Source: Zerene cesonia (taxonomy: Eukaryota; Arthropoda; Insecta; Lepidoptera; Pieridae). From it: DNA of 64,000 nt. Location: contig NC_052105.1 of assembly GCF_012273895.1 (NCBI RefSeq), forward strand, positions 4,812,716 to 4,876,715, read 5' to 3'. Each line of letters begins with the position of its first letter. Positions within the stretch are counted from its first letter, which is position 1. Positions 38,309-49,520 of this stretch are shown one piece after another. The position numbers and the translations under genes are program-made. Under the pieces are notes generated by a model. It was not told the DNA's origin and ran no database searches. It saw only the letters and a program-made list of their open reading frames with translations.

Positions 38309-38894
38309 GTGACTTCTATTGATTAGTTTAATGTTACACAAGACAACACTTTTGTGTACAAGAAAACTTGGTGATAATTGTTCATGTGTATTCTTAAAAA
38401 AAAAAGTAGTAAAACAATAGATTTTGGTTGAAATTATAAAATTATGATCCTAAAAGATTTTGTTACATAAATGTATAAAATATATTCTGTCACGTTTTCT
38501 GTTTTAATGTATAATTTAACTGACCTATAATGTTGATATCATCGTTGGCGCTAATTTCACCATTTGATATAATATATGGCGATAATAATTAGCGCCACTA
38601 TTCAATAGTAAATATATTTGTTGTATTCATATTAATTACTCAATATAAAATTATTGAACATAATGAAAAAGTTAGACCATGAGTTTTACAGAAAGGGATG
38701 CTGTTAAAATTTAAAATCTACTCGTAATGTAACAGTCTAATTTGTCAGAATTGAGTATTATATCATTTCTTTGTTTGTGTTCATGATGACTGTAATTTAT
38801 TTATGTTTAAAAATTTTATGTATAATTATACATATATAGCATTAGTATGCGGATGTAAAAAATACCAATTTCTACTATTTTCTTTTTGTTGCAG

Positions 38895-39003
38895 AAACTG
38901 AGAGAACGGTACCCGATGTTAGTTATGGTTTCCAAAATTATGGGTATCAAAAATACCAAGACACTGCCATTGAACAGTATCCAGATAATAATTATACTGC
39001 TAG
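38895..39003 (+). CDS. unc-13: unc-13 exon m
   Basis: Acceptor TTTGTTGCAG, donor GTAATC, 109 nt. It closes Glu and reads TERTVPDVSYGFQNYGYQ then KYQDTAIEQYPDNNYTA, with two bases opening Ser. The Tyr/Gln/Asn-rich composition begins the low-complexity region that the next large exon continues. Confidence 0.9.
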
Positions 39004-39225
39004 GTAATCTTATTACATTGTATTTATTATCCTAACAATAATCATTATGCGTTTGTTCAATTCAAACTAAGATTTTGCATGTCCTAAAAGGTATAAAACA
39101 AAATTAACTACATAAAACTTAGCTCGCTTTAAAGAAATTGTCTGGAACTATTTATGCACAAAATATATCATTTTTATATCTACTATTATTCGGTATGATA
39201 ATAAATAACTGTTATCTTACTGCAG

Positions 39226-39290
39226 CGATGAAGATGGGATGCAACCTTTCTTTAATGAGACTCCCCATGCGACACCCTCAGCAACAACAG
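39226..39290 (+). CDS. unc-13: unc-13 exon n (65 nt)
   Basis: Acceptor TCTTACTGCAG, donor GTAATC. One base closes Ser; it then reads DEDGMQPFFNETPHATPS and ATT, leaving one G. A short acidic-to-Thr/Pro exon, supported by phase continuity with both neighbours. Confidence 0.88.
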
Positions 39291-39715
39291 GTAATCTATT
39301 TCTTTTTTTAGAATTATTTGGAATACCAATATAAGGGTGTTATTAATTTTTAGATAAATATATCCAATATACTTTAAATAATTTCTGAAATGTCTTCATA
39401 TGAAAAGACGGCGTCAACAAAATGAAGTAACAAGTTTTTAAGGAAATGTATTTTTATAGCGTATCTTATATTACTGACATGTTCCGTAAATAGTAATGCA
39501 TATAGAGTATTATTATACGATTTAATTATTATCAGTGACAATGAACGCGAACTTATTGAAAGATAAAAGTTTCCGCTTTTCGACCTTGACCATTCCGAAT
39601 GAGTCGCATGCTTATTAGTTTTTTATTGACACTTTAGCGAATATGACGTCTCACTTAGTTAGTTTATTTAATCATTTATCGTATTCCATATCTAAGTGTT
39701 TGTTAAAAATTCCAG

Positions 39716-41224
39716 CACAAAAGACGACTTGGGGTGAGACGGAGAGTTCAGCACAGTTTTCATACACGGTTACCGAGGATGACAATACATATATATCGAC
39801 AACTGCGCCTTCGAAAACATATTCATTTGTAGAACCGCCGGTTACGACGAAACAAGAAGTTTATCACGACACGAATTATCAAACGTACGATTCCCAATAT
39901 AGTGAACAGCAACAGTATCAATCGTACGATACACAAAATCAGTTTTATCATGACGATCAAAATCAATACCTGGATCAAAAGCAAGACTCGCAATATCATG
40001 ACCAATACAATCAACATTATAAGGATGGCCAAACAACAAATCAGCAATTTGAACAACAACATAACTATCAGCGAGATCAAGACATTTATCAAAAACATCA
40101 GGATCAATTTCAAGATAACCAATATATGCAACAAAGAGATCAATATCATCAGCAAGAACAGCAATATAAACCACAACAGGATCAATATCATCAAGACCAG
40201 CAACATCAGCAAGACTACAATTTTCAACAGCAATATGAACAACAACAACACAATGAACAGAATCAACAACAGCAATTTCAACACCAACAGCAGCAGCAAT
40301 ATGATATGCAACAGCAGCAGCAGCAGCATCAGCAGCAACAACAACAACAACAACAACAACAACAACTTGAGTATGAAAAGCAACAGCAAAGTCAGGAGCA
40401 ATTCCGGCAGCAACAACATCAGTTGCAACAGCAGCAAATGCAGCAACAACAACAACAAGCGCAACAACTACGACAACAGCAACAAGAACAACAGAAACAG
40501 CCGACACAACAATTACAAGCGACGATGCTTACAGGTGCTGCAACGTTAGGCTCGCTTATGGCGGGAGGAGCTAAAAAATTGGGAAGCTTTTTCGGCGCAG
40601 CTGCAGCAGCTGTGGCGGCTCCTACAGTAACTCAGCCTCCTCAGACGGCGCCGGTGACTACAGCTCCTGTAAGTCAATTCACTTCTGTTGCAACACCCGC
40701 ATCAACTGTGACAACATCAGCTCCACCAGCGGCGGAGACCGTCGCACAAGTAACGCAACCTTCGGTTACAAGTGCAACTACTACTGCGCCGACGTTACCA
40801 CGCACGCCATCGCTTAGGAGGCAGGAGTCGATACAGCGGCCGTCAGTCCGACGGACAAGGACGTTACCAGAAGCTCCAGATGACTATACGTCTAGCTTCG
40901 ATGAAAGTGCCTACGAGGACGAGTACCATAAGACTGATTTAGATCAAGTAGAGCGCGATAGGACGTCTCTAGATAGGTATCGTGAAGAAGACTATTCTCA
41001 CGATACAATTCCTGAAGACGTCCCTGAGGAAAGGAGGATAGCTGATGAACAAGCACCTAGTATACAAAAGACTGCATCACCCCCTAGAACCGGTTCAATT
41101 ACAAGAAAACCCTCTGTTGATAGCTATCATAGTCAAACGCCATCTGTACTGGACCGAAAAACTTCACAGAGTTCGTTTGCGTCACATCAAGAGGAAAAAC
41201 TTTCTATAACTACGACACAAGAAG
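39716..41224 (+). CDS. unc-13: unc-13 exon o (1.5-kb Gln-rich, prion-like)
   Basis: Acceptor TTAAAAATTCCAG, donor GTTAGT, 1,509 nt. The open frame extends to an upstream ATG at 39643, but that part is intron. It starts AQKTTWGETESSAQFSYT. From about 39886 to 40530 it is dominated by Gln with regularly spaced Tyr, Asp and His; at 40309-40365 there are 18 Gln and one His, encoded by mixed CAG and CAA. Next comes an Ala/Gly patch (GAATLGSLMAGGAKKLGS), a Thr/Pro/Val-rich stretch, basic Ser/Thr sites (RRQESIQRPSVRRTRTLP) and an acidic tail. No folded domain is visible. Leu-rich and Asn-rich frames over it are shadows of the CAA/CAG codons. Confidence 0.93.
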
Positions 41225-41768
41225 GTTAGTAAAGTGTTATTAAGTTCATATCTTTCTCACTACATAATATATAATAATTAATAGTTACACACCACCACAG
41301 ACCTATACCAGATAGGCACTAAAACACATATTAGAAATATTAAATGTATACTAGAAAAGATACAAAATAGCGTTAAATTGAATATATTTTCAATACTTGA
41401 AAAAAGGGGAACATACCCATCTATTTTCCCTGGGCATACATTTCATGTCTGTTTAACTGATTGATTTTCTTTCCACGATGCAAGTAGGTGATCAGTCTGT
41501 GAAACGGACATTGTCTCCACCACTATTCAAACTAAGGCTAGGGTGATTCGACCCGGTCATGGAAGCGTAATAATTATTGGAATTAAAAAAAATTTTATTG
41601 AGGAAATATTGATAACACATTAATAACGCATAATACTTTATAATGTTTATTACATACATATTACGGCCGTATACCCGTATATATGTTTTAAACTTTGCAA
41701 CAAACAATTTTATAACTAATAATTTACCTGTACGCATTTTCTATATGCTCAATCATTTTTTCTTACAG

Positions 41769-42091
41769 AATCTATCGAAAAGGCAAAGGTAACATTCCAA
41801 GACGAACGGACAACATACCATGAAGTGCCAGATGAAAACACGTTCGAACGACAGGAATCCTTCGACGAGCACGGCACAGATTTCCAAGACGACGAACAAT
41901 TCCAGGATGAAGCTTATAGAGACGAGAAGTTCGAAGAATCAGAGCAGTTCCAGGAGCCAGAGGAGCAGTATCAAGAAGAGTTCCCAGAAGAGAGGCAGGA
42001 CGAAGTCGTGGAGTTTGAACCTCAACAACCCAAGCTGACGCCGAAACAGAGGTGGCATCGAGCGTACAACAAAATCGTGATGCAGCTAAAT
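41769..42091 (+). CDS. unc-13: unc-13 exon p (acidic, calmodulin-binding-like helix)
   Basis: Acceptor TTTTTTCTTACAG, donor GTGAGT, 323 nt. It closes Glu, then reads SIEKAKVTFQDERTTYHE and a long Glu/Gln/Phe-rich acidic stretch with repeated F-[QE]-[DE]-[DE] units. It ends LTPKQRWHRAYNKIVMQLN in phase 0. W-x-R-A-[FY]-N-K-[IV]-x-M-Q-L matches the calmodulin-binding amphipathic helix that in Munc13-1 and ubMunc13-2 precedes the C1 domain. This places the next exons (C1, C2B, MUN, C2C) downstream of the window. Confidence 0.95.
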
Positions 42092-43500
42092 GTGAGTAAT
42101 ATTCATTTTCATTGGCTACTGAAACAGATATAATTATAACGCAATATTTTTTTATATTTTATTTTACAACATTATAATGTTACTAGTATAATTTTCCCTT
42201 TTCAAATATTTTTCTAAGACTACGTATTTATGTATTATATTTTAAATTATATTTATGATTTTTAAATTTGTTTCAGAAGGCAATAACCCTTTTTTATATT
42301 TTATTTGTAGCATTGTGTTTAAAAATGGAGAATTAAAAAGTATTGTATGTAAAACTTTTCAATGATGTGATATACACATACATGTGTTTAAGTGAGTGTA
42401 TATGCTGCCAATTGTGGATTAAAGGTAAGTAGATAAGCATTTTTATTTATATTTTAAATACATTAAATTATATAACTGTAATGTTACTGTTTTTATGCAA
42501 TCATTAAAAAGACGGCAATTATTTGAAATGAACTTAATGCGAAAACCATAGATACTTTTTTTTCATCATATTAATCGCGTAGTATAATATTTTCCAGATA
42601 TCAACAAAATAATTGTTACAATGGCATATTACAATAAAAATACACAAAAACACATTAAAAGTCTGTTATAAATGGAAATTAAAAGCGGTTTAAACAAAGC
42701 GTTGGAATAACAAGCAATAACTTTTAGTATCAAGCTGTGAAATGTCGTTGATAAGCAATCTACTGCTGCGTTATGTGAAAAAGCTGTTACTACGCGAAAC
42801 CTCCCACTGATTTGACCCTGTCTCACTTAAGATCTTAAGATAAGTCTGAAAGTCAGACTTACTATCATGATTTTTCACAGAAATTTCATTTATGTAAAAT
42901 AATTTTCATATTATGCACGATAAATGGATGCTTTGATGACGTTTAATTTAACTCATAACTATTTCTATGTGAACATAAATTTCTTTATTACCCTAAAAGG
43001 GTATTTACGTATTATACTATGCTGTTTTTCTTTGCTCTTTATATTTCGAAACGACTTCAATAAATGTTATTAGTATAAATAATATTACATTTCTAAGCAT
43101 AATTAATAAAGTCAAATACAAATTATCGCACATTGTTCAATTTAAAATTATTAAGAAACAGTATTGAAATAAACTAGTATTTAGTTTTTAGGGCGCATTG
43201 ATCTAGAATTGTTATCAATTAAACAGTTGTTTCACCACTTTAAAAGCAATAACTATTAACACATTTATGGGTGTTTTATTGGAAAAGGTCGAATCTATTT
43301 GATACTTTCGCAAGTAATTCATTCAGACGAGAAAGTAAGACCGGTTTTAATTTCATTTCTCAAATGCCAATTCGTTTTCTGTTGGTACATTTCGTCTTCA
43401 TTCAATTTGTGTGGATGTAAATCCAATTGACCGCTCCGCCCTCGATATAATAATATGTTAGATAAATTAGTGCTTAAGATTTCTCATATGCGAGTTTGTG
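42092..43500 (+). other. Start of the following unc-13 intron
   Basis: AT-rich sequence after the GTGAGT donor with no exon or repeat that I can support. It leads into the GC-rich promoter-like region. Confidence 0.65.
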
Positions 43501-43943
43501 GTAATGTATTTTACACACCCTCGCTTCTAGCGTCCCGCGGGGTAAGTGGGGCCTCCCGCCGGCTCCCATGACGCCTTTGAACTCAATCACCTCATTAGTT
43601 CAACTCAAGTTACTTTATCCATAGACGAATCTACGTCCCGGCTCAGTCAGAAACCGAACTTTGTATCGTTCACACACCTCAATGGTTATTGAGGAAAAAA
43701 TATTCTCTATTTAAATGTTCAGGGTTTGACAACATCGTGTAAGCGATGGCGGCGGAAGCGCGCGAGGACGCGGTATCCTGCGGGCGACCGTGGCCCTAAT
43801 GTTTGCGTGGCGCGTGTGCCTATCAGCAATTTATATGCAAATTAATTTCGCTTCAGGTGTTTACACTTAGTATTTGTTCTCCGTCGTTACTGATATCACC
43901 TGCGGTGAAACTCAAGTTTGCGACTAATTTATAGAACTTCTCC
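43500..43943 (+). promoter_or_regulatory. GC-rich putative internal promoter and 5' leader of short unc-13 isoform
   Basis: GC and CpG content rise sharply between about 43510 and 43820, unlike the intron around it, directly upstream of a long start-codon exon. Two short upstream frames are visible: 43746-43799 (17 codons plus stop) and 43799-43870 (23 codons plus stop), overlapping as TAATG. A POU-type octamer ATGCAAAT followed by TAA is at 43835-43842. No clear TATA box was found. The promoter role is inferred from position and composition. Confidence 0.5.
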
Positions 43944-44366
43944 ATGATGGTGCGAAGTCGTAAAACTCAAACGGCTAGTGAAGCCGACGTACGTCGGGAC
44001 CAAAGTTTTGCGAATCGTTCCAATGGTTCACGGTTGCGTGTGCGTCGCGGGTCCAGTTTGACGGACTTGGATAAACTCAGGTGTAGTACAGGATCGAGTG
44101 GTGGTGGGTCGATTGGGGATTTGATGAACATGTTCAGTGGTAGTGCTACGTCAGTGGGGAGTGACAGTTTGGTAGCAAGGACGGTTCCCTTGGAGACTGT
44201 TAGGAGGAACATTCCGCCAATATCGACACCGCCGCCGCGTCCGCCACCCTCGCCGCTCATACACACGTCTCGCCCTGTGGGCCCGCTAACTATGGCGCAA
44301 AGAACTTTACGTTTCAGTAGACTCTTGAAGTACCAGCCTTGTTCCACTGATGTTGTTATTGTTTTG
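43944..44366 (+). CDS. unc-13: Candidate alternative first coding exon of unc-13 (short isoform)
   Basis: It opens with two adjacent ATGs; the second (43947) has A at -3 and G at +4 and is the better initiator. A 141-codon frame follows to the donor GTAAGA at 44367: a basic Ser/Arg N-terminus (MMVRSRKTQTASEADVRR), RRGSSLTDLDKLR, a Gly/Ser segment, the PPPRPPPSP run and a closing hydrophobic stretch. It ends in phase 0, as does the last long-isoform exon at 42091, so both could splice to the same downstream exon. Worm, fly and mammalian unc-13 loci all have such alternative 5' starts. I do not recognise the peptide itself; a separate gene cannot be excluded. The open frame past the donor is intron. 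Confidence 0.6.
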
Positions 44367-45137
44367 GTAAGAAATTATTGTTTACTCCAAAAGTCGAGGT
44401 CTGCCGTTTGTTGATTATCTAAATTTAATAAGGGAATTGTTATATTATGAGTTTTAGAGCTAAAGTATTTTAATCAGCGAAAATACTTAGCCAATTCGCT
44501 TTATAATGTTAATTCAACTCGCAATTGAATTATTTTTAATTACTCGCTAATATTATATAGTATATATACAACATATATATATAAAAATAGTTGATGTAAT
44601 AAAATCTATAAAACTCTAAATAATAAACAGACGTAACGAAGCTTTTATTATATACGATACGATATATATCGTACTGCTAAATCGCATCTCAATTGACATG
44701 CACCTTATCTTATCGAAACGATACAGGATTTATCTGTTATTATCATGGTCATTAAAATATACTGGCGAAACTTAACGTTTATTTCATTTAAAATTTTAAG
44801 ACCTAAGGCAGGATTCATGAAGCATGAAGATCTTACTTGGTTGAAATATAAGCAATTAGTAATACGAAAATACCGAAGCATGTTAAATAAAAAAAATCAG
44901 CAATAATTCGGATGATTTTTGTTTTGCTCTAACATTGGCATTAGTTCACTTAATGCTTGGTAATTACCGAATTCCTAACAAAGAGGTATTTTATATTTAT
45001 GATCAAAATGTGGGATTTCATACTCTTTTTTCGATTAACTTTTATAATGTATTCGTATTTTTGTAGAAGTGGTTCTAGATTTAAAAAAGGAGCTCCTTAA
45101 ACTAATAAGGTAGTAAAAAACATATATTATACAATGT
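44367..45137. other. Noncoding between short-isoform exon and nested gene
   Basis: AT-rich intron sequence with TA-rich stretches around 44.56-44.68 kb. No gene or repeat seen. Confidence 0.6.
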
Positions 45138-45143
45138 TTTATT
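45138..45143 (-). terminator. Poly(A) signal AATAAA of the nested gene
   Basis: On the minus strand, AATAAA lies about 90 bases past the TGA stop at 45230, a usual distance. Confidence 0.55.
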
Positions 45144-45229
45144 GACAAAATTATTTATATCCATGACAAAAACTTCACCACATAAACTTTTCAAAAGCGT
45201 GTTATCTAAGTATCTTCTATGTTATTAAT

Positions 45230-45445
45230 TCAAGCATACTTCTTCATAAACTTCAATAAATATTTCAATTTCGGCATTTCAATATTGTGAATACATCTAT
45301 TGAAGTCACCGATGACCTTCACGGAGTGTGTCATCATTCTTGAAATTATGTCTTTTAGGCATACACTTAAGTCTGAAACTTCTTTGAACCCATGAATAGC
45401 TATCTCCGCCATTACTACAGGAAATGGTGATGTTTCGTAGAGAAA
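45230..45445 (-). CDS. Nested secreted-protein gene, exon 5 (last)
   Basis: On the minus strand, acceptor TTATTTTCAG then FLYETSPFPVVMAEIA, IHGFKEVSDLSVCLKD, IISRMMTHSVKVIGDFNRC and IHNIEMPKLKYLLKFMKKYA followed by TGA. It starts in phase 0 to match exon 4. Cysteines 205 and 227 of the joined protein lie here. The tail is basic and Leu/Lys-rich. The upstream Met seen in an uninterrupted frame is intron sequence. Confidence 0.85.
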   Translation of the reverse strand, partial: FLYETSPFPVVMAEIAIHGFKEVSDLSVCLKDIISRMMTHSVKVIGDFNRCIHNIEMPKLKYLLKFMKKYA

Positions 45446-45923
45446 CTGAAAATAACGCACTTTTATATGAAACCGAAACCGAAGAATCAGATATTTAACT
45501 GACTTATCAATATCCCTTAATCATTTATAGCAATATGTACCTATAAGTGTAAGAACCTGTGTGCACATGCATTTCGTATAAATGTGGATAGACATTAATT
45601 TTAATATTAGGCGTTTTAAACAAGGGCAAAGTTAACGGCCTCTATTATTTTCTGATATCACTCTCACTCTAATATCTGAATATTTATGATTTCGTATTAT
45701 TCATCATAAGCTCGCCGTTACTTCGCCCGGGATTTAAGACGTAATTGTTTGAAACTCAAATTTTCAATCTACCAGTTCCCCACATGTATTTAGATATATA
45801 TTATATAGACTGGTCTAAAAGTCTCTGTTCATAGAGTACCGTTACGAAATAGTTGCGATTTCTATAAATTCAAGCCTGAAAATAATCAACATAATACTAA
45901 TAGTATTCGTCACATTCACATAC

Positions 45924-46057
45924 CACAGTCCTCTCGAGATCTTGACTTTCGTGGGAGCAATTCCCGCCAACTTGTTGTTGCTTCTGACATTCGAACAACT
46001 TCGACGCCGAATATTTCTTAAGATTCTCCAAAGTTTCGAAATGAACTTGCAACTTCT
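45924..46057 (-). CDS. Nested secreted-protein gene, exon 4
   Basis: Acceptor TAAATTCCAG, donor GTATGT, 134 nt. Two bases close Glu; it then reads KLQVHFETLENLKKYSASK, LFECQKQQQVGGNCSHES and QDLERTV, ending in phase 0. It contains Cys155 and Cys165 and one N-C-S glycosylation sequon. It had no long open frame of its own and was found by splice phase. Confidence 0.82.
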
Positions 46058-46189
46058 CTGGAATTTAGATATTACTATTAAAACTTCGGGGCTTTACTTT
46101 ATATGCTTCGAATTGTGGTAAACTCACATATTAGCTATAATATATAATTATGTAGGTAGTAGTATACCTACATGTGTTTTTGGTATATT

Positions 46190-46216
46190 AGAGAGAGAGA
46201 GAGAGAGAGAGAGAGA
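46190..46216. repeat. (AG)n microsatellite
   Basis: Thirteen consecutive AG units, inside the intron between exons 4 and 3 of the nested gene. Confidence 0.95.
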
Positions 46217-47190
46217 TTCATTTAATTATTTAATAAACAATGTAACAATAAAATACACAGAAAAGGATTTAAATGAAAAAATATCTATACTTGGTTTTTT
46301 TCACGTAAATTTAATGATTTGAGAATGTAAATATTGTTATGTCGCATTTTTATCTTTATTTATAAACAGTACTCAAATTCTCATCGGTATTTTCTTAAAC
46401 AAAGTCTTCGCAATCTTAAAATGTAAATAAAGCTTTTGAACGATTATTGAGTGGTTCTCTCGAGTTCGTCACGGCGTGAGAAGAGTCTATACCGATCTCA
46501 ATACAATTGTACTAGTTTTTCCTCGCATTACAATGCCTCAGTGGTCAAACATCTCGACAACTGTTTTTCTCTTATGAATATAATAAAATCTGCCGATATT
46601 CGACGTTTTATATTCCTACTGGGAATCGATCTAGACAAAGTATTTTTAATATAGTTTTTGCTGATTATTAATTCCTACCTCGTTGAGCCTAAAGCGCATT
46701 GAATGATTTCTAAATTAAATGCAAAGATGGTTCAAAATCTAATAATGGCAGTTCTTATCTCGGAAATACGGAAACGGGAACTTAGTCATTAAAATCCGGG
46801 ACTATCTCTTTGACTATGGGCAAAACCAGAGACAGAAAGCTATTTATTAATAAATATGTTTGTAGGTTTGTAAGTACTTATTAAAAGGCTAATTTAATTA
46901 TTGCTTGCGCATAAGTTTTTATTTGAGAAGCGATCCCACTATTTCACTGAAACTACTATTTGTGAATGTAACAAAAAATTGTGTTTCTGCAAAATAAACA
47001 CAATCTAATAAACCGTTTTGTATTATTGTACATCGGCTTGTTATGAACACATCCTGTATTGTTCCAAACGGACATACACTTAGACAAACAAGGAAGACTC
47101 GTAAAATAACACGTAGCGGCATGTGGGTTGACATAATCTACCGGATATAGCGTAAATGTTGAAGTTGTAAACCATAAATGAGTTATATAT

Positions 47191-47418
47191 CTTCCAACTA
47201 TTGCGGCAAATAATCAGATAAATATTATGAAAACATTTCTATGAGTGTAATGCATATACATTTAAGTTCCATCTAATTTGATAATGTTCTGAAGACGTAA
47301 AGTTTTATGGTTCTTCCAACTATTACGGCAAATAATCTAATAAATATAATAAAAACTTTTCAGTAAGTGTAACGTATATATATTTCATTAAGTTCCATCT
47401 GAAGAAGGAAAGCTTTAT
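47191..47418. repeat. Tandem duplication, unit about 122 bp
   Basis: Two neighbouring copies share 'cttccaactatt-cggcaaa', 'agtgtaa-g-atata' and 'aagttccatct', then 'gaag-'. Divergence is moderate. It lies in an intron of the nested gene and has no coding potential. Confidence 0.75.
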
Positions 47419-48011
47419 ACACCAATTTATTTTATAGATAGAAAAATACTAAAATAGAAATACAACTCTCTAGAGTCTAAAGCGCTACGTAACAATAAAT
47501 TCATTTATATTACGTGTAGTTATTGCGAATTTTGCTCAATTGTTTAGAAAATTGCAACAGAACACGCGTCCCAATTCACATTAATCAAGGAAAATTTGTT
47601 GTCTATTTCCTGTTCAAAGCTGCCAATAGTGGCCCCCAGAGACCTGAGGCACGATGTTAGAAACCCGTCATATTCTTATCCATTCTTTAAGTCACATAAA
47701 AGAACAATTGTGTGTACGGTTTCCATTCATTCAGTTCACTATTCAGTTTAATTACTATTAATAAAAAATTGGCCTAGAATTCCTCGTGATGATGAAAAAG
47801 GCAGTCATTCGATCTCTTGATTTAATGGTGATTAGGATTTCATAAGATAAAGTAACTCTTAATAATGAAAAATATTGTCCATCATCATGTTCATCTATTA
47901 AAAATTTATTTAAGCGTAGAAACACATATAATCCAAATTGCGCTCAGGAGTCTTTCATCTAGAACATTCTAATCTGATTCCATTTATCGCATACCATAAA
48001 CTAAAACTTAC

Positions 48012-48156
48012 CTGGCAATCTCTGTACCCTCTGATAGCCCAGAGCCAAGCAGAGCGTAACGTTCTCATCAGCGAGCTGCAGATTCTCGCCCAACAGTTTT
48101 ACGATGCTCTCCTTGCAATAAGTGCCGTTGCGCGGTTTACGATCGTGAATTATGAC
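48012..48156 (-). CDS. Nested secreted-protein gene, exon 3
   Basis: Acceptor CTTGCTAG, donor GTAAGT, 145 nt. It reads VIIHDRKPRNGTYCKESIV, KLLGENLQLADENVTLCLA and LGYQRVQRLP, leaving one G for exon 4. Cys97 and Cys119 of the joined protein and two glycosylation sequons (N-G-T, N-V-T) are here. The plus-strand frame over this interval is a shadow. Confidence 0.85.
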
Positions 48157-48810
48157 CTAGCAAGTTTTTTAAACCTTGTTACATCGGGTTTATCGTGAAA
48201 ACTTAAGACATAAACTCGTCCCCACTTAAATAAAGTGGTTAAGGGCGTTCATAAATTTTATATTTAATAACACTTAAGGTGCGTATCGCATTTGAAATGA
48301 GGAGTAAGGATTCAATGGCGAACGTGTTATAGCTCGAAATAGCTGCTATTAAATAGACTTAGTGTTATTAAATGGGTGCCAGTAAATAGTAAAGATAACT
48401 GACTCTCCGCCACTTGCAATATCTCTGTGCCATCACATGAATTAGTTTGTTCATTGCAGTAATACGGCAAAGTAAATAAGTTTCTATTTATCTACATTAA
48501 AATTAACTAATGTTAAAACTACCGAGTGTATAAGACAATTGATTTTTCATCATTATCATAATGTTAATTATGAAAAATATATTGTAACTATGCGACGTAA
48601 TTACAAATTGCTTTATTTGGCAAGTGTAATGGGGTCTCGTTATCTAATCACAAGCACACATTTATGAACACTACATTTAAATGATAGTTTACCTACAAAG
48701 GACAATTTACATTACATTCAAATAGTATTCGTTTTCTTATTTAATATATTACAGTCTCTCTTACGAAAATTGTTAATAAATCTATACCTATAACACTACA
48801 CAAAAATAAA

Positions 48811-49040
48811 TTGATTTTTCAATTTATCTGCACATGTGGATAACATCACCGCTGCTTAAAACGGTGAAGGAAAACATCGTGAGGAAACCGGCATGTCCGA
48901 GAATCAAAAAGTTCGACGACATGTGACATCTGCCAACCCGCACTTGGCCAGCGTGGTGGATTATGGCCTACACCCTCATAGGAGGCCTGTGTCCCAGCAG
49001 TGGGAACATATATGGGCTGATGATGATGATGATGATGATG
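48811..49040 (+). mobile_element. 5'-truncated SINE with perfect 19-bp target-site duplication
   Basis: The body of the tRNA-derived SINE ('gcacttggccagcgtggtgg', 'atatgggctgatgatgat') is flanked on both sides by the identical 19-mer aacactacacaaaaataaa (48792-48810 and 49041-49059). The 3' end is a (GAT)n tail. The tRNA-like head is missing. Exact duplications of this length are the signature of LINE-machinery retrotransposition and indicate a fairly recent insertion. It lies in the intron between exons 3 and 2 of the nested gene. Confidence 0.93.
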
Positions 49041-49328
49041 AACACTACACAAAAATAAAGTTATTTATAATCAAGTAACATTTTTGTAAGTGTTTTTATC
49101 AGTATTTTTATCAGTATGTAGATTGGGCTCACTTCATTTTACGCAGTAACCAGACTTTTTTAAAGTTTTCATTTGATGTTTCAAAAAACTTTTAGTTAAA
49201 TCTTACATTAGACCATGATATAATTAACGTACGCTACGTGTCTCATATAACCATTTGTTATAATTATAACAGCATTCCATTAGCACGCTCTAAGCCGTGT
49301 TATACGGCATTAATAACGATATATTCAC

Positions 49329-49520
49329 CTGAAAGTACAGCGATATCTGTTCGAGGTACACCGTCATATAATTTATCGCTTTGTCGGCTTCGTTTTTCAT
49401 GAGGAGTTTTATTTGCGACACTAACGTGTCCATGTCCTCCCGAGATTTTTGTGTCCTCACTTGAATGTCGGCTATTAACGTGCGATAGCCGTTTATTAAA
49501 TTATCCTGGAAATCTGTTGT
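49329..49520 (-). CDS. Nested secreted-protein gene, exon 2
   Basis: Acceptor CCTTTTTGTAG, donor GTGAAT, 192 nt, phase 0 at both ends. It reads TTDFQDNLINGYRTLIADI, QVRTQKSREDMDTLVSQIK, LLMKNEADKAINYMTVYLE and QISLYFQ. It is Cys-free, charged and predicted helical by eye, starting directly after the signal peptide. It may form a coiled coil or helical bundle arm. Confidence 0.85.

Noticed and set aside
39643..39715. Upstream ATG and 24 codons before the Gln-rich exon
   Set aside because: A pyrimidine-rich acceptor at 39715 in the right phase shows that this part is intron.
39823..40507. Long minus-strand Leu-rich and Val/Ala-rich frames
   Set aside because: They are complements of the CAA/CAG-rich coding exon of unc-13 and have no splice or start support.
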